Of a stretch of 13,214 bases of DNA, positions 5,840 through 13,086 are shown piece after piece. The notes below the pieces were generated by a model. It did no database searches, was not told the origin of the DNA, and saw only the letters and a program-made list of their open reading frames with translations. How positions within the stretch are numbered: position 1 is the first letter of the stretch; each line of letters starts with the position of its first letter. Origin of the DNA: RUG14199 sp964629225 (GTDB lineage: Bacteria; Bacillota; Clostridia; Oscillospirales; CAG-272); the NCBI GenBank assembly GCA_964629225.1, contig CAZVQC010000032.1:1-13214 (forward strand), read 5' to 3'. The translations under genes were made by a program, and so were the position numbers.

Positions 5840-5868
5840 TTGATTTATTTGCGGCAATATGGTAAAAT
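5840..5868 (+). promoter_or_regulatory. Sigma-A promoter of the nucleotidyltransferase-peptidase pair
   Basis: TTGATT (5840-5845), 17 bases, TAAAAT (5863-5868). The expected transcript start near 5875 makes the GTG at 5897 the first usable start codon. Confidence 0.65.
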
Positions 5869-5896
5869 TGAGAAAAAAGCAAAAGGAGCCTTCACC

Positions 5897-7087
5897 GTGA
5901 GTCCTACCGAAAGGGAATTTTTATCCCTCTATTCATTTCATGTATTCGGAATGGAATTTGAGCCCCAAAAGGATCTTGACGAATACGGGCTGTTTTCGCT
6001 TTCCAGAAAACACAAGGTGACTCCCATGATCCTTGATGCTCTTGTTATGAGCGGTGAGGACAAAAGGCTGTCTTCCGCCTTCATGGGATCCTTTAAGTCT
6101 GCCGCTGCAGCGGACGTGTCAATGCAGACGAGAAACGACTGCGCTCTTCTCTCATTTCTGGGCGGACTTGAAAAAACGGGGATCCGCTACGGAGCGGTGA
6201 AGGGTGCGGTGCTGTCCACCCTCTACCCGAAGCCGGAGTACCGCCTGTCACAGGATGCGGATCTGCTTCTTCGAAAGGAGGATCTTCCGAAGTTCGACTC
6301 CTATGCAACAGGGCACGGAATGGTGACGGCTCCGGCGGGAGACGGCACGGTGTTTGAGTACTCCGGCGTCGGACTGAAGGTAGAAGCCCATCTAAGGCTC
6401 TTCCCTTCCTCATCTCCGTTTACCGAAGGGCTGAACCGAGCCATGGGAGACGTTCTTGAAAGAAGTACCGTCCATGAGATCAACGGTATCAAGGTGTCAT
6501 CTCTTTCCCACACGGATCACCTCCTCTACTTATTCTTCCACAGTCTCAAGCATTTTGTCTTTTGCGGATTCGGCATCAGGCAAGTGTCGGACTTCTGTCT
6601 CTATGCCGCCGCCTTCAAGGACGGTATCGACGGTGAAACGGTGATAAGAAAGGTCAACGAAGTGGGGGCGCTTGAATTCTTCAAAAGTTTTCTCTCCCTT
6701 TGCCGCCTTATGTTCGGCATGACCCCGGATGATCTGGGATTCCACGGCATCGCCGCAGATGCGGACTGTGCCGACCTGCTTTCGGACGTCATATCCGCCG
6801 GAGTCTACGGTAACTCATCCCCGGTTCGCCTCCACAGTGCCTCCATTACCGTCAGTTCCGCCGAGGGCAAAACGAAAACGGCAGGACTGAGGACTCTCTT
6901 CCCCTCCGTCAATTCTCTTAAGTCCAGGTATCCATACCTTGAAAAGCGGAGATACCTTCTGCCTGTGGCATGGATGCAAAGGATAGTATCCTACGTCACA
7001 CAGGGGGAAGCGAAGAGATCGGGAGAAGTATTGGAGCTCGGACAGAAGCGGGTGGAAATGATGAGGAAGTACGGTATCGTGAAATGA
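5897..7087 (+). CDS. Nucleotidyltransferase-fold family protein (PF14907-like)
   Basis: The 396-aa protein matches the uncharacterised nucleotidyltransferase family by its central signature. V-K-G-A-V-L-S-T-L-Y-P (about 101-111) is followed by R-L-S-Q-D-A-D-L-L-L (116-125), where Asp120 and Asp122 form the D-x-D metal pair, and later by V-E-A-H-L-R-L (about 177) as the likely third acidic position. The substrate is unknown for the family. GTG 5897 is chosen as the start because AAAAGGAG precedes it by 8 bases and the promoter at 5840-5868 excludes earlier starts. The gene overlaps the next one by 4 bases (ATGA), so both are probably made together. Related genes are often found with S24/S26 peptidases and PqqD-like proteins in peptide-modification neighbourhoods (general knowledge); no PqqD-like gene is visible here. 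The protein has no signal peptide or membrane segment and should be cytoplasmic. Confidence 0.75.
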   Translation: MSPTEREFLSLYSFHVFGMEFEPQKDLDEYGLFSLSRKHKVTPMILDALVMSGEDKRLSSAFMGSFKSAAAADVSMQTRNDCALLSFLGGLEKTGIRYGAVKGAVLSTLYPKPEYRLSQDADLLLRKEDLPKFDSYATGHGMVTAPAGDGTVFEYSGVGLKVEAHLRLFPSSSPFTEGLNRAMGDVLERSTVHEINGIKVSSLSHTDHLLYLFFHSLKHFVFCGFGIRQVSDFCLYAAAFKDGIDGETVIRKVNEVGALEFFKSFLSLCRLMFGMTPDDLGFHGIAADADCADLLSDVISAGVYGNSSPVRLHSASITVSSAEGKTKTAGLRTLFPSVNSLKSRYPYLEKRRYLLPVAWMQRIVSYVTQGEAKRSGEVLELGQKRVEMMRKYGIVK

Positions 7088-7644
7088 TGAGTAATGAAAC
7101 AAAAAAAAGGCTCATTCTCGATGAGGAGGAGCTGTATGCCGAGATAGTGCCGCTTCTCGATGAGGGCGCATCGGTGCCTCTTACCGTCAGCGGCGGAAGT
7201 ATGGCGCCCTTTCTCGGAGACCGTCGAGACACGGTGATATTGACAAAGCCTTCGTTTCCGCTCAAAAAGGGCGACATTGCATTCTTCAGAAGAGAAAACG
7301 GAAAGGCAGTCATGCACCGAGTTAAAAAGGTGACATCCGACGGTTATTATTTCCTCGGTGACGCCCAAACCGAGGTGGAGGGTCCCGTTTCAAAGGATCG
7401 GATCTTCGCCTCGGTGAACACGGTGATAAGAAAAGGAAAGGTCCTGAAAAATGGAGATCTTCTCTTTGATCTCTTCGGGATCCTGTGGATCCGCATCCCC
7501 TTTGGGAAAAAGGCTGTTTTAAGGCTCATTTCGGCCCGAAACAGAGGCGATGGCAAGTCCCGCAGGGAAACACGCATCAAACGGACTTCCCGGCCCGAAA
7601 ACGGCTTAAAACAGCCTCAGAGTGCCCATGACAAAAAACGGTGA
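7084..7644 (+). CDS. S24/S26-type signal peptidase-like protein
   Basis: The 186-aa protein carries the S26-type start of the catalytic core, S-G-G-S-M-A-P-F-L with Ser39 as likely nucleophile. It continues with K-K-G-D-I-A-F-F-R-R (61-70) and V-M-H-R-V (76-80), then G-D-A-Q (92-95). His78 in the M-H-R motif stands where archaeal/ER-type and SipW-like peptidases use His in place of the usual general-base Lys. Unlike a standard signal peptidase it has no N-terminal membrane anchor; only a moderately hydrophobic patch appears at about 125-140. A very basic, low-complexity tail follows (about 151-186). The start ATG (7084, or the adjacent 7087) overlaps the stop of the nucleotidyltransferase gene with no strong ribosome binding site of its own, which indicates coupled translation. 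The substrate is unknown; a partner peptide is a reasonable guess only. Confidence 0.75.
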   Translation: MMSNETKKRLILDEEELYAEIVPLLDEGASVPLTVSGGSMAPFLGDRRDTVILTKPSFPLKKGDIAFFRRENGKAVMHRVKKVTSDGYYFLGDAQTEVEGPVSKDRIFASVNTVIRKGKVLKNGDLLFDLFGILWIRIPFGKKAVLRLISARNRGDGKSRRETRIKRTSRPENGLKQPQSAHDKKR

Positions 7645-7766
7645 TCTTTTCCGAAGCGACAAAAGACAAAGCCGATATCTTCCCGCTTCTCCGTCTCGGT
7701 GGTGGATGGGACAGTACCTTCACCGTGTGCCCGTGCGCTGCGCACCGAGAAGCTTTTTAACATGAA

Positions 7767-7803
7767 AAAAAGGAACTTGAATCACAATTTCAAGTTCCTT
7801 TTT
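7767..7803. terminator. Bidirectional terminator between the peptidase gene and mgtE
   Basis: AAAAAGGAACTTGAA (7767-7781) pairs perfectly with TTCAAGTTCCTTTTT (7789-7803) around a 7-base loop. A T-run is present on each strand, so it serves the two convergent units. The rest of the 7645-7885 gap holds no gene I can support. Confidence 0.9.
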
Positions 7804-7885
7804 ATATCGGGTCGAACAGTCACGACGATCCCTCAACGCAGATCATTCAAGTTCCGCAAAAAGACGGAGTATCCGTCCTTTTCGG

Positions 7886-9268
7886 TCACAGTTTCAGTAT
7901 CATGCTTGCAAACTGGAAATAGATAAGCAGGGATACGGCGTCCACTATGGTGGTTATGAACGGGCTTGCCATCACCGCCGGGTCAAACCCTATCCTTTGA
8001 GCAAGCAGGGGGAGAGTAGCTCCCACTAACTTTGCAATGAAAACGGTGACCACAAGAGTCAGACATATCACCGAAATGACCGGCATGGTAAGTTCGGCAT
8101 TCCCGAAAAGCAGGCGGTCGACAAGATAGAGCTTGACGAAATTTGCCGCCGCAAGAGTAGCACCGCAGATAACAGAGACTCGGATCTCCTTCCACACTAC
8201 TCTGAAGAAATCGGAAAAGGAGATGTCGTCAAGGGAAAGTCCGCGGATGACCGTTACCGATGCCTGAGAGCCGGAATTTCCTCCGGTATCCATGAGCATC
8301 GGAATGTAAGCTATCAACACGCTGACTGCCGCCAGTTTGTCTTCGAATCCGGCTATTATCTGCCCCGTGAAGGTAGCCGATATCATGAGAAGGAGAAGCC
8401 ACGGTATCCTCTTTTTCCAGATCTCAAAGGCTCCTGTCTTAAGATAGGGCTTGTCGGAGGGGAGGATAGCCGCCATCTTTTCGATATCCTCGGTATCCTC
8501 TTCACTGATGACGTCCATAGCGTCGTCAAAGGTCACGATACCGACCAGTCTGTTTTCCTTGTCCACCACCGGGATGGCAAGAAAATCGTACTTGTCAAGA
8601 GCACGGGCAACGTCCTCTTTGTCATCGTGGGTATTAACGGATACTATCGCCGTTTCCATCAAGTCCTCTATCACCGCATCCTCTCCGCCGAGCAACATAT
8701 CCTTAACGGTAACGACACCCACAAGGTGTCTCTTTGCATCGGTCACGTAGCAGGTGTAGATTGTCTCCTGTCTGAGACCTGTCTCTTTTATTGTTTTGAA
8801 AGCATTTTCGACGGTTGCAGAAGGTCTCAGCTCCACGAACTCCGTGGTCATGATGGATCCCGCACTGTCCTTTGGGTAGTGGAGAAGCTGGTTGATCATT
8901 ACTCTCTTTTCGGGAGTGGCTTGACCCAATATCCTCTTCACCATATTGGCGGGCATCTCCTCGATAATATCCACCGTATCGTCCACGAACAGCTTGTCCA
9001 CAACGTATCCCAGCTCCGCATCGGAAAAGGCTTCGATGAGAGACTGCTGCATATCCGTCTCCATTTCGACGAAGCACTCTGCGGCAAGCTCCTTGGGAAG
9101 AAGTCTGAACAAAAGAGTGAAATCCTCCGGCGGAAACTCCTCAAACAAGATGGCAATATCCGCAGGCTCCATGTCGCTGAGCAGATTTCTCGTTGTGGGG
9201 TACTTTTTTTCTTCGATGAGTTTTTCTATCTCCTCATGGAGGAGTTCAATATCTTTTTCTTCGAACAT
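7886..9268 (-). CDS. mgtE: Magnesium transporter/channel MgtE
   Basis: MgtE forms a dimeric Mg2+-gated channel in the cytoplasmic membrane. All three parts are visible in the 460 aa. They are an MgtE N-domain (about 1-130, with the repeated L-L-x-x-x-P and A-D-I-A-I-L-F-E-E-F patterns), a CBS pair (about 135-260, with Y-V-T-D and G-I-V-T-F-D-D-A), and a C-terminal membrane domain (about 283-460). The membrane part holds the family motifs D-T-G-G-N-S-G-S-Q (about 330) and F-D-P-A-V-M-A-S-P-F-I-T-T-I-V-D near 425-440, whose aspartate lies in the ion path. GGAGG lies 10 bases before ATG 9268 and overlaps the end of rpe, 16 bases away, so both share a transcript. No M-box-type Mg2+ riboswitch leader is possible in that short gap. 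The gene looks intact. Confidence 0.96.
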   Translation of the reverse strand: MFEEKDIELLHEEIEKLIEEKKYPTTRNLLSDMEPADIAILFEEFPPEDFTLLFRLLPKELAAECFVEMETDMQQSLIEAFSDAELGYVVDKLFVDDTVDIIEEMPANMVKRILGQATPEKRVMINQLLHYPKDSAGSIMTTEFVELRPSATVENAFKTIKETGLRQETIYTCYVTDAKRHLVGVVTVKDMLLGGEDAVIEDLMETAIVSVNTHDDKEDVARALDKYDFLAIPVVDKENRLVGIVTFDDAMDVISEEDTEDIEKMAAILPSDKPYLKTGAFEIWKKRIPWLLLLMISATFTGQIIAGFEDKLAAVSVLIAYIPMLMDTGGNSGSQASVTVIRGLSLDDISFSDFFRVVWKEIRVSVICGATLAAANFVKLYLVDRLLFGNAELTMPVISVICLTLVVTVFIAKLVGATLPLLAQRIGFDPAVMASPFITTIVDAVSLLIYFQFASMILKL

Positions 9269-9284
9269 AAGTTAACTACCTCCA

Positions 9285-9953
9285 TCATCTCACCTCATAC
9301 GTCGCTTCCGCGGCAGCTTTTATTACCGAAAGGGCGTCTCTCATGTTTTCCGCTCTAAAAGATGCGGTACCGACGACAAAGACGTTCGCACCGGCCGATG
9401 CCGCCGCCTTTGCAGTCTCTTTTTTGATGCCTCCGTCCACCTGAACGTCACGGTCTCCCATTATTGTGCGGACCTTTTCGATCTTGGGAAGCATCTCCGC
9501 CATGAAGCTCTGTCCGCCAAACCCCGGTTCCACCGTCATAACGAGAGCCATGTCGATAACGTCCTCAAATGGCAGTATCTCCTCTGCCGAAAACCTTGGA
9601 CGCAGGGCGATCGCCGACTTCATTCCGAGGGATCTGATCTTTTCAAGAGTGCTTCTTACAAGGTCACGGTCTCCGATATCGTTGTGGACGGTGACGCTGT
9701 CCGCACCCGCATCGCGGAGGACCTCAAGGTAGTTTTGAGGCACGGAGGTCATCATATGAACATCAAGGGGAAGGTCGGTCACCTTCCTAATGGAAGCTAT
9801 TATATCGAATCCGAAGCTGAGGTTCGGGACGTAGACTCCGTCCATCACATCAAGATGAAGCATATCGGAGCCCGCAAGAGCGGCTCTTTTTATCTCGCTT
9901 CCGATATTCATCATGTCACAGGCGAGAACGGAAGGTGCTGTTTTTATCTGCAT
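9285..9953 (-). CDS. rpe: Ribulose-phosphate 3-epimerase
   Basis: The enzyme interconverts D-ribulose 5-phosphate and D-xylulose 5-phosphate in the pentose phosphate pathway. The 222-aa TIM barrel has the family marks: P-S-V-L-A-C-D near the start; H-L-D-V-M-D-G-V-Y-V-P-N (33-44) with metal ligands His33 and Asp35; D-V-H-M-M (64-68); M-T-V-E-P-G-F-G-G-Q in the middle; V-D-G-G-I with the catalytic aspartate; and V-V-G-T-A near the end. ATG 9953 is preferred over the in-frame ATG at 10007 because AAAGGAG stands 8 bases before it and the family begins here. The gene is 174 bases downstream of ispF and 16 upstream of mgtE on the same strand. The 9954-10127 gap shows no gene, promoter or hairpin I trust. 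Confidence 0.96.
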   Translation of the reverse strand: MQIKTAPSVLACDMMNIGSEIKRAALAGSDMLHLDVMDGVYVPNLSFGFDIIASIRKVTDLPLDVHMMTSVPQNYLEVLRDAGADSVTVHNDIGDRDLVRSTLEKIRSLGMKSAIALRPRFSAEEILPFEDVIDMALVMTVEPGFGGQSFMAEMLPKIEKVRTIMGDRDVQVDGGIKKETAKAAASAGANVFVVGTASFRAENMRDALSVIKAAAEATYEVR

Positions 9954-10127
9954 TGTTATTATCTCCTTTTCTGCTTTTTTGTCGAACCCCAAAGGGAGCT
10001 TTCTCATATCATGTTATCAAGGCTCCGCCCGGCGGATGCCCGACACAGTTCTTCGGGGCAGGCGCAAAGCGAATGACAAAAGCAAGGACGTGCCGATACT
10101 GCGGCGTGCCTCCCCGTTTTTGTCGGC

Positions 10128-10598
10128 TTATTCCGAGAGGATGCAGACGGCGTGAGCCGCTATCCCCTCAAGTGCGCCGGTAAAGCCGAGTTTTTCCTCG
10201 GTGGTGGCCTTCACGTTCAGCCGCCCCTCGGGAACTCCCAAAGCATCGGAAATGGTGCTTTTCATTTTGTCGATATAAGGTGCCATCTTGGGCTTTTGGG
10301 CAACTACGGTACAGTCGGCATAGTCCACCTTAAGATCCTTCTCGGACAGCATCTGTGCCACCTTTTTCAAAAGGATCAAGCTGTCGATACCGTCGTATTC
10401 AACGTCACTGTCGGGAAAGAGATTCCCGATATCGGGAAGTCCTGCCGCTCCGAGAAGAGCGTCACAGAGGGCGTGTACCAGCACGTCCCCGTCCGAATGG
10501 GCTAAAAGTCCGAATTCAAAAGGGATCCTCACTCCGCCGACAACGAAGGGTCTCTCGCCACCGTATCTGTGGACGTCGTATCCGTGTCCTATCCTCAT
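10128..10598 (-). CDS. ispF: 2-C-methyl-D-erythritol 2,4-cyclodiphosphate synthase
   Basis: IspF converts CDP-methylerythritol 2-phosphate to the cyclic diphosphate, releasing CMP, in the MEP pathway of isoprenoid synthesis. The 156-aa length is typical. The zinc ligands are visible as G-Y-D-V-H (Asp8, His10) and His42 in the V-H-A-L-x-D-A-L-L-G helix. The family also shows H-S-D-G-D (34-38), P-D-I-G-N-L-F-P-D-S-D (55-65) and the A-T-T-E-E-K-L-G-F-T-G block near residue 130. The start ATG overlaps the ispD stop by 4 bases (ATGA), so the two enzymes are translationally coupled. The intermediate enzyme IspE is not in this window. Confidence 0.97.
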   Translation of the reverse strand: MRIGHGYDVHRYGGERPFVVGGVRIPFEFGLLAHSDGDVLVHALCDALLGAAGLPDIGNLFPDSDVEYDGIDSLILLKKVAQMLSEKDLKVDYADCTVVAQKPKMAPYIDKMKSTISDALGVPEGRLNVKATTEEKLGFTGALEGIAAHAVCILSE

Positions 10599-11347
10599 TC
10601 CGTCTCCTCCCCTTTCGCAAGTCTCTTTTTTATGATGTGCTCTGCCAGATTCGCATCACTTCGGTCTGTCAGTTTGATGTTTTCGTGTCCGCAATCCACG
10701 AGCTTCACGGAAAATCCCAGTCGCTCTGCCATCATACAGTCGTCCGTTACTTTGACTCCGTCTTTTTTGGCGCACTCGGTGGCGGTGAGATACATAGCGC
10801 TCTTAAAGACTTGAGGCGTCTTCACGAGCCACACTCTGTCTCTGTCCACGGTGGATGAGATAAAACCCTCATCGTCTGCCACCTTCACGGTGTCGACCGC
10901 CTTTTCCGCCGCCGCCGCCGCACCGTATCTGAATGCGGCTCTGACAGTCTTTTCTATTATCTCGGGTGTCACAAGACATCTCGCACCGTCGTGAACGGCG
11001 ACGTACTTTGCTCTTTTGTCAAGCTCATAGTATCCCCGTCGTGCGGATTCGTCACGGGTAGCGCCTCCGCAAACTACCTTCGTGACCTTTTTGAGACCAT
11101 AGTTTTCAACGTATCCCCGAAAGGTATCAAGTTCTTCTTCGCGTCCCACCAACACAACTTCACTTATTATGTCGGCTTTTTCAAACGCCATGAGGGTCCT
11201 CACAACGCAGGGGATGCCGCAGATGGGAAAATTCTGCTTTGTCCCGTCGGAGGAAAAGCGGGAGCCCACGCCGGCGGCAAGCACTACGGCGCCGGTAAAA
11301 TGCTTCGCAAACAGCGAGCTGTTCAAAATACTGTCGATAATACTCAC
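10595..11347 (-). CDS. ispD: 2-C-methyl-D-erythritol 4-phosphate cytidylyltransferase
   Basis: IspD joins CTP and methylerythritol 4-phosphate to CDP-methylerythritol in the MEP pathway. The nucleotide-binding signature L-A-A-G-V-G-S-R-F (23-31) with K-Q (37-38) opens the Rossmann-like fold. V-H-D-G-A-R, a V-D-T-V-K stretch and the T-D-D near the end are also in place. In most relatives the fourth motif reads H-D-G-A-R-P; here the proline is a cysteine. GTG 11347 is taken as the start, giving 250 aa, because AGGGGG stands before it. The longer in-frame start (TTG 11398) would lie upstream of the promoter -10 at 11384-11379. The gene leads the ispD-ispF unit, probably continuing into rpe and mgtE. 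It could also be the related cytidylyltransferase TarI, but pairing with ispF argues for IspD. Confidence 0.93.
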   Translation of the reverse strand: MSIIDSILNSSLFAKHFTGAVVLAAGVGSRFSSDGTKQNFPICGIPCVVRTLMAFEKADIISEVVLVGREEELDTFRGYVENYGLKKVTKVVCGGATRDESARRGYYELDKRAKYVAVHDGARCLVTPEIIEKTVRAAFRYGAAAAAEKAVDTVKVADDEGFISSTVDRDRVWLVKTPQVFKSAMYLTATECAKKDGVKVTDDCMMAERLGFSVKLVDCGHENIKLTDRSDANLAEHIIKKRLAKGEETE

Positions 11348-11378
11348 GCCGTACCCCCTGTGCCGCTTCTTTTTCGTT

Positions 11379-11407
11379 ATTATAACACTTTCGGGCAAAA
11401 ATGTAAA
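11379..11407 (-). promoter_or_regulatory. Sigma-A promoter of the ispD-ispF unit
   Basis: Minus strand: TTTACA (11407-11402), 17 bases, TATAAT (11384-11379). The predicted start near 11372 leaves a leader of about 25 bases before GTG 11347. It supports that start codon. Confidence 0.75.
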
Positions 11408-11428
11408 GTGCGTTTTCGTGTTTTGTTA

Positions 11429-11457
11429 TTGAACTTCCCTTTTCATTGTGGTAAAAT
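11429..11457 (+). promoter_or_regulatory. Sigma-A promoter of pepD
   Basis: TTGAAC (11429-11434), 17 bases, TAAAAT (11452-11457), 45 bases before the pepD start. In the leader GAGAA-ccgt-TTCTC (11475-11488) forms a small dyad of unknown meaning. Confidence 0.65.
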
Positions 11458-11502
11458 ACTGTTACCGACGGACAGAGAACCGTTTCTCGGAAAGGAATCG
11501 AA

Positions 11503-12933
11503 ATGAACATAGAAAGCATGAAGCCCGAAAGAGTGTTCCACTTCTTCTCGGAGCTGTCAAAAATACCCCGCGGCAGCGGAAATGAGGCAGGTGCTGCCGC
11601 CTTCGTTGAAAACTTTGCAAAAAACCTCGGCCTCTTCACCGTAAGGGACGAAATGAATAACGTGTTCGTGAGAAAGCCCGCGTCAAAAGGATGCGAGGGG
11701 GCAAAAGGAGTTCTTCTTCAAGGTCACATGGACATGGTCTGCGAAAAGAACGAGGCCACGGTCCACGATTTTATGAAGGACCCGATCAAGTTGATACTTG
11801 ACGGAGACCGCCTCCGTGCAGACGGCACCACTCTCGGCGCAGATGACGGCGTGGCAGTTGCCATGATGATGGCGGTGCTTGAGGATGACAGCCTCGTCCA
11901 TGGTCCTCTCGAATGTCTCTTCACCGTTGAGGAGGAGACGGGGCTTGGCGGAATGAAGCACTTTGACAAGTCTCGGATACAGTCGGATCTTATGATCAAT
12001 CTTGACTCGGAGGAGAGCGACACTGCGGTAGTCGGCTGCGCATCCGGAGTCAGGACGGACTTCCTTTTCGAAAACATGCCGAAGGAAAAATGCCAAAGTA
12101 AGATAACTCTCACCGTAGGGGGACTCATGGGCGGTCACTCCGGTGCGGATATCGACAAAAACAGAAAGAACGCCAACAAGGTGGCATTCGAACTTCTCTC
12201 CCACGCAGAGTGCCCCAAGATCATATCCGTCACGGGAGGAAACAAGGACAACGCCATTCCGAGGGAATGCACCGTGGAATTCTCCGCAGACTCTCCGGAG
12301 GATGCGATAGAATCGGTGACCGAGGCGGCAGAAGAGCTGAAGAGCACCCTTTCGGATGACGACAGCGGTTTCTTCTGCAAGACATCCCTTGAAAGGGGAG
12401 ACTTCCACTGCTTCAGCGAGAAATACTCCCGAAACGTCATCACTCTTGCGACGGCAATACCTTCCGGTATCATCCTTATGAACGAAAAGACCGGATGTGT
12501 CGACACATCCTGCAACTTGGGTATCGTTCGCACTTCCGGCGGCAATATCTCCTTCACGGTATCCTCCCGCTCCGGTTCGGACGAAAGGCTTGACGAGGTC
12601 ATCACTTCCTTTGAGTCCACTGCGGAATTTGCCAAGGTATCGAAGGTATCCCACCGTGACAGATACCCCGGTTGGGAAGCGGCTGAAATATCTCCCCTTT
12701 GCGACAGTTACCGTGAGAGCTACCGAAGCATCACCGGCAAGGAGGCGAATACGGTGTCGATCCATGCGGGGCTTGAATGCGGCCTTGTGAAGGGGGCTGT
12801 ACCTCGCCTTGATATCATCTCCATAGGACCCGATGCGGTCAACATCCACACTCCGGACGAATGGCTCTCGGTATCCTCAACGGAGAAAGTGTTCAACATT
12901 TTGAAAGACCTGCTTGAAAGGCTGACGAAGTGA
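11503..12933 (+). CDS. pepD: Aminoacyl-histidine dipeptidase (Xaa-His dipeptidase, M20 family)
   Basis: PepD is a cytosolic, zinc-dependent dipeptidase that splits Xaa-His and other dipeptides such as carnosine. The 476-aa length is typical. The M20 metal site is complete at its N-terminal end: G-H-M-D-M-V (74-79, His75 and Asp77), T-L-G-A-D-D-G-V (110-117, bridging Asp115) and V-E-E-E-T-G (142-147, Glu144/Glu145 region). They are followed by N-L-D-S-E-E near 165-170 and the G-G-L-x-G-G-H-S-G-x-D-I block near 207-218 of the lid domain. A C-terminal H-A-G-L-E-C-G segment near residue 420 supplies the last histidine ligand. AAAGGA stands 6 bases before ATG 11503. The gene is monocistronic: a divergent promoter lies in front and a strong terminator behind. 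Confidence 0.95.
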   Translation: MNIESMKPERVFHFFSELSKIPRGSGNEAGAAAFVENFAKNLGLFTVRDEMNNVFVRKPASKGCEGAKGVLLQGHMDMVCEKNEATVHDFMKDPIKLILDGDRLRADGTTLGADDGVAVAMMMAVLEDDSLVHGPLECLFTVEEETGLGGMKHFDKSRIQSDLMINLDSEESDTAVVGCASGVRTDFLFENMPKEKCQSKITLTVGGLMGGHSGADIDKNRKNANKVAFELLSHAECPKIISVTGGNKDNAIPRECTVEFSADSPEDAIESVTEAAEELKSTLSDDDSGFFCKTSLERGDFHCFSEKYSRNVITLATAIPSGIILMNEKTGCVDTSCNLGIVRTSGGNISFTVSSRSGSDERLDEVITSFESTAEFAKVSKVSHRDRYPGWEAAEISPLCDSYRESYRSITGKEANTVSIHAGLECGLVKGAVPRLDIISIGPDAVNIHTPDEWLSVSSTEKVFNILKDLLERLTK

Positions 12934-12950
12934 CCGATAACAAAGAAGCT

Positions 12951-12965
12951 CCGCCCTTAGGGCGG
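12951..12965. repeat. Short GC-rich hairpin after pepD
   Basis: CCGCCC-TTA-GGGCGG is a perfect 6-bp stem 17 bases after the pepD stop. No T-run follows, so it is more likely an RNA 3'-end stabiliser or attenuating structure than a terminator by itself. Confidence 0.5.
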
Positions 12966-12995
12966 TGTTCGTAAAACAGTTATAATCAAAAAAGT

Positions 12996-13016
12996 CTGAA
13001 AACGATGTGTTTTCAG
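12996..13016. repeat. Second inverted repeat after pepD
   Basis: CTGAAAAC (12996-13003) and GTTTTCAG (13009-13016) form a perfect 8-bp dyad with loop GATGT. Its right arm touches the stem of the following terminator. Confidence 0.45.
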
Positions 13017-13051
13017 GAAACGGCGTGACTTCGGTCACGCCGTTTCCTTTT
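13016..13051 (+). terminator. Strong UUCG-loop terminator of pepD
   Basis: GGAAACGGCGTGAC (13016-13029) pairs perfectly with GTCACGCCGTTTCC (13034-13047) around the extra-stable tetraloop TTCG, followed by TTTT. It separates pepD from the transposase fragment on the other strand. Confidence 0.9.
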
Positions 13052-13086
13052 GCATCAGTTCATTCAAAGGGATAAATCCGATACCG

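Noticed and set aside
7628..7765. 45-aa frame (starts M-T-K-N-G-D-L-F) overlapping the end of the peptidase gene; looked at as a possible precursor peptide
   Set aside because: No clear ribosome binding site, Arg/Pro/Trp-rich like random high-GC translation, and it ends inside the terminator stem region.
9269..9284. Looked for a Mg2+ (M-box) riboswitch before mgtE
   Set aside because: Only 16 bases separate rpe and mgtE, and the 174-base gap before rpe shows no M-box-like structure.
8627..9358. 243-aa plus-strand frame
   Set aside because: It is antisense to mgtE, whose protein is clearly conserved; the frame arises from biased third positions.
9954..10127. Spacer between ispF and rpe considered as a gene or RNA
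   Set aside because: Only short frames without start signals and no strong hairpin; the in-frame upstream ATG for rpe (10007) has no ribosome binding site.
11683..12849. 388-aa minus-strand frame
   Set aside because: It is antisense to pepD, which has all M20 motifs; no start signal or known domain.
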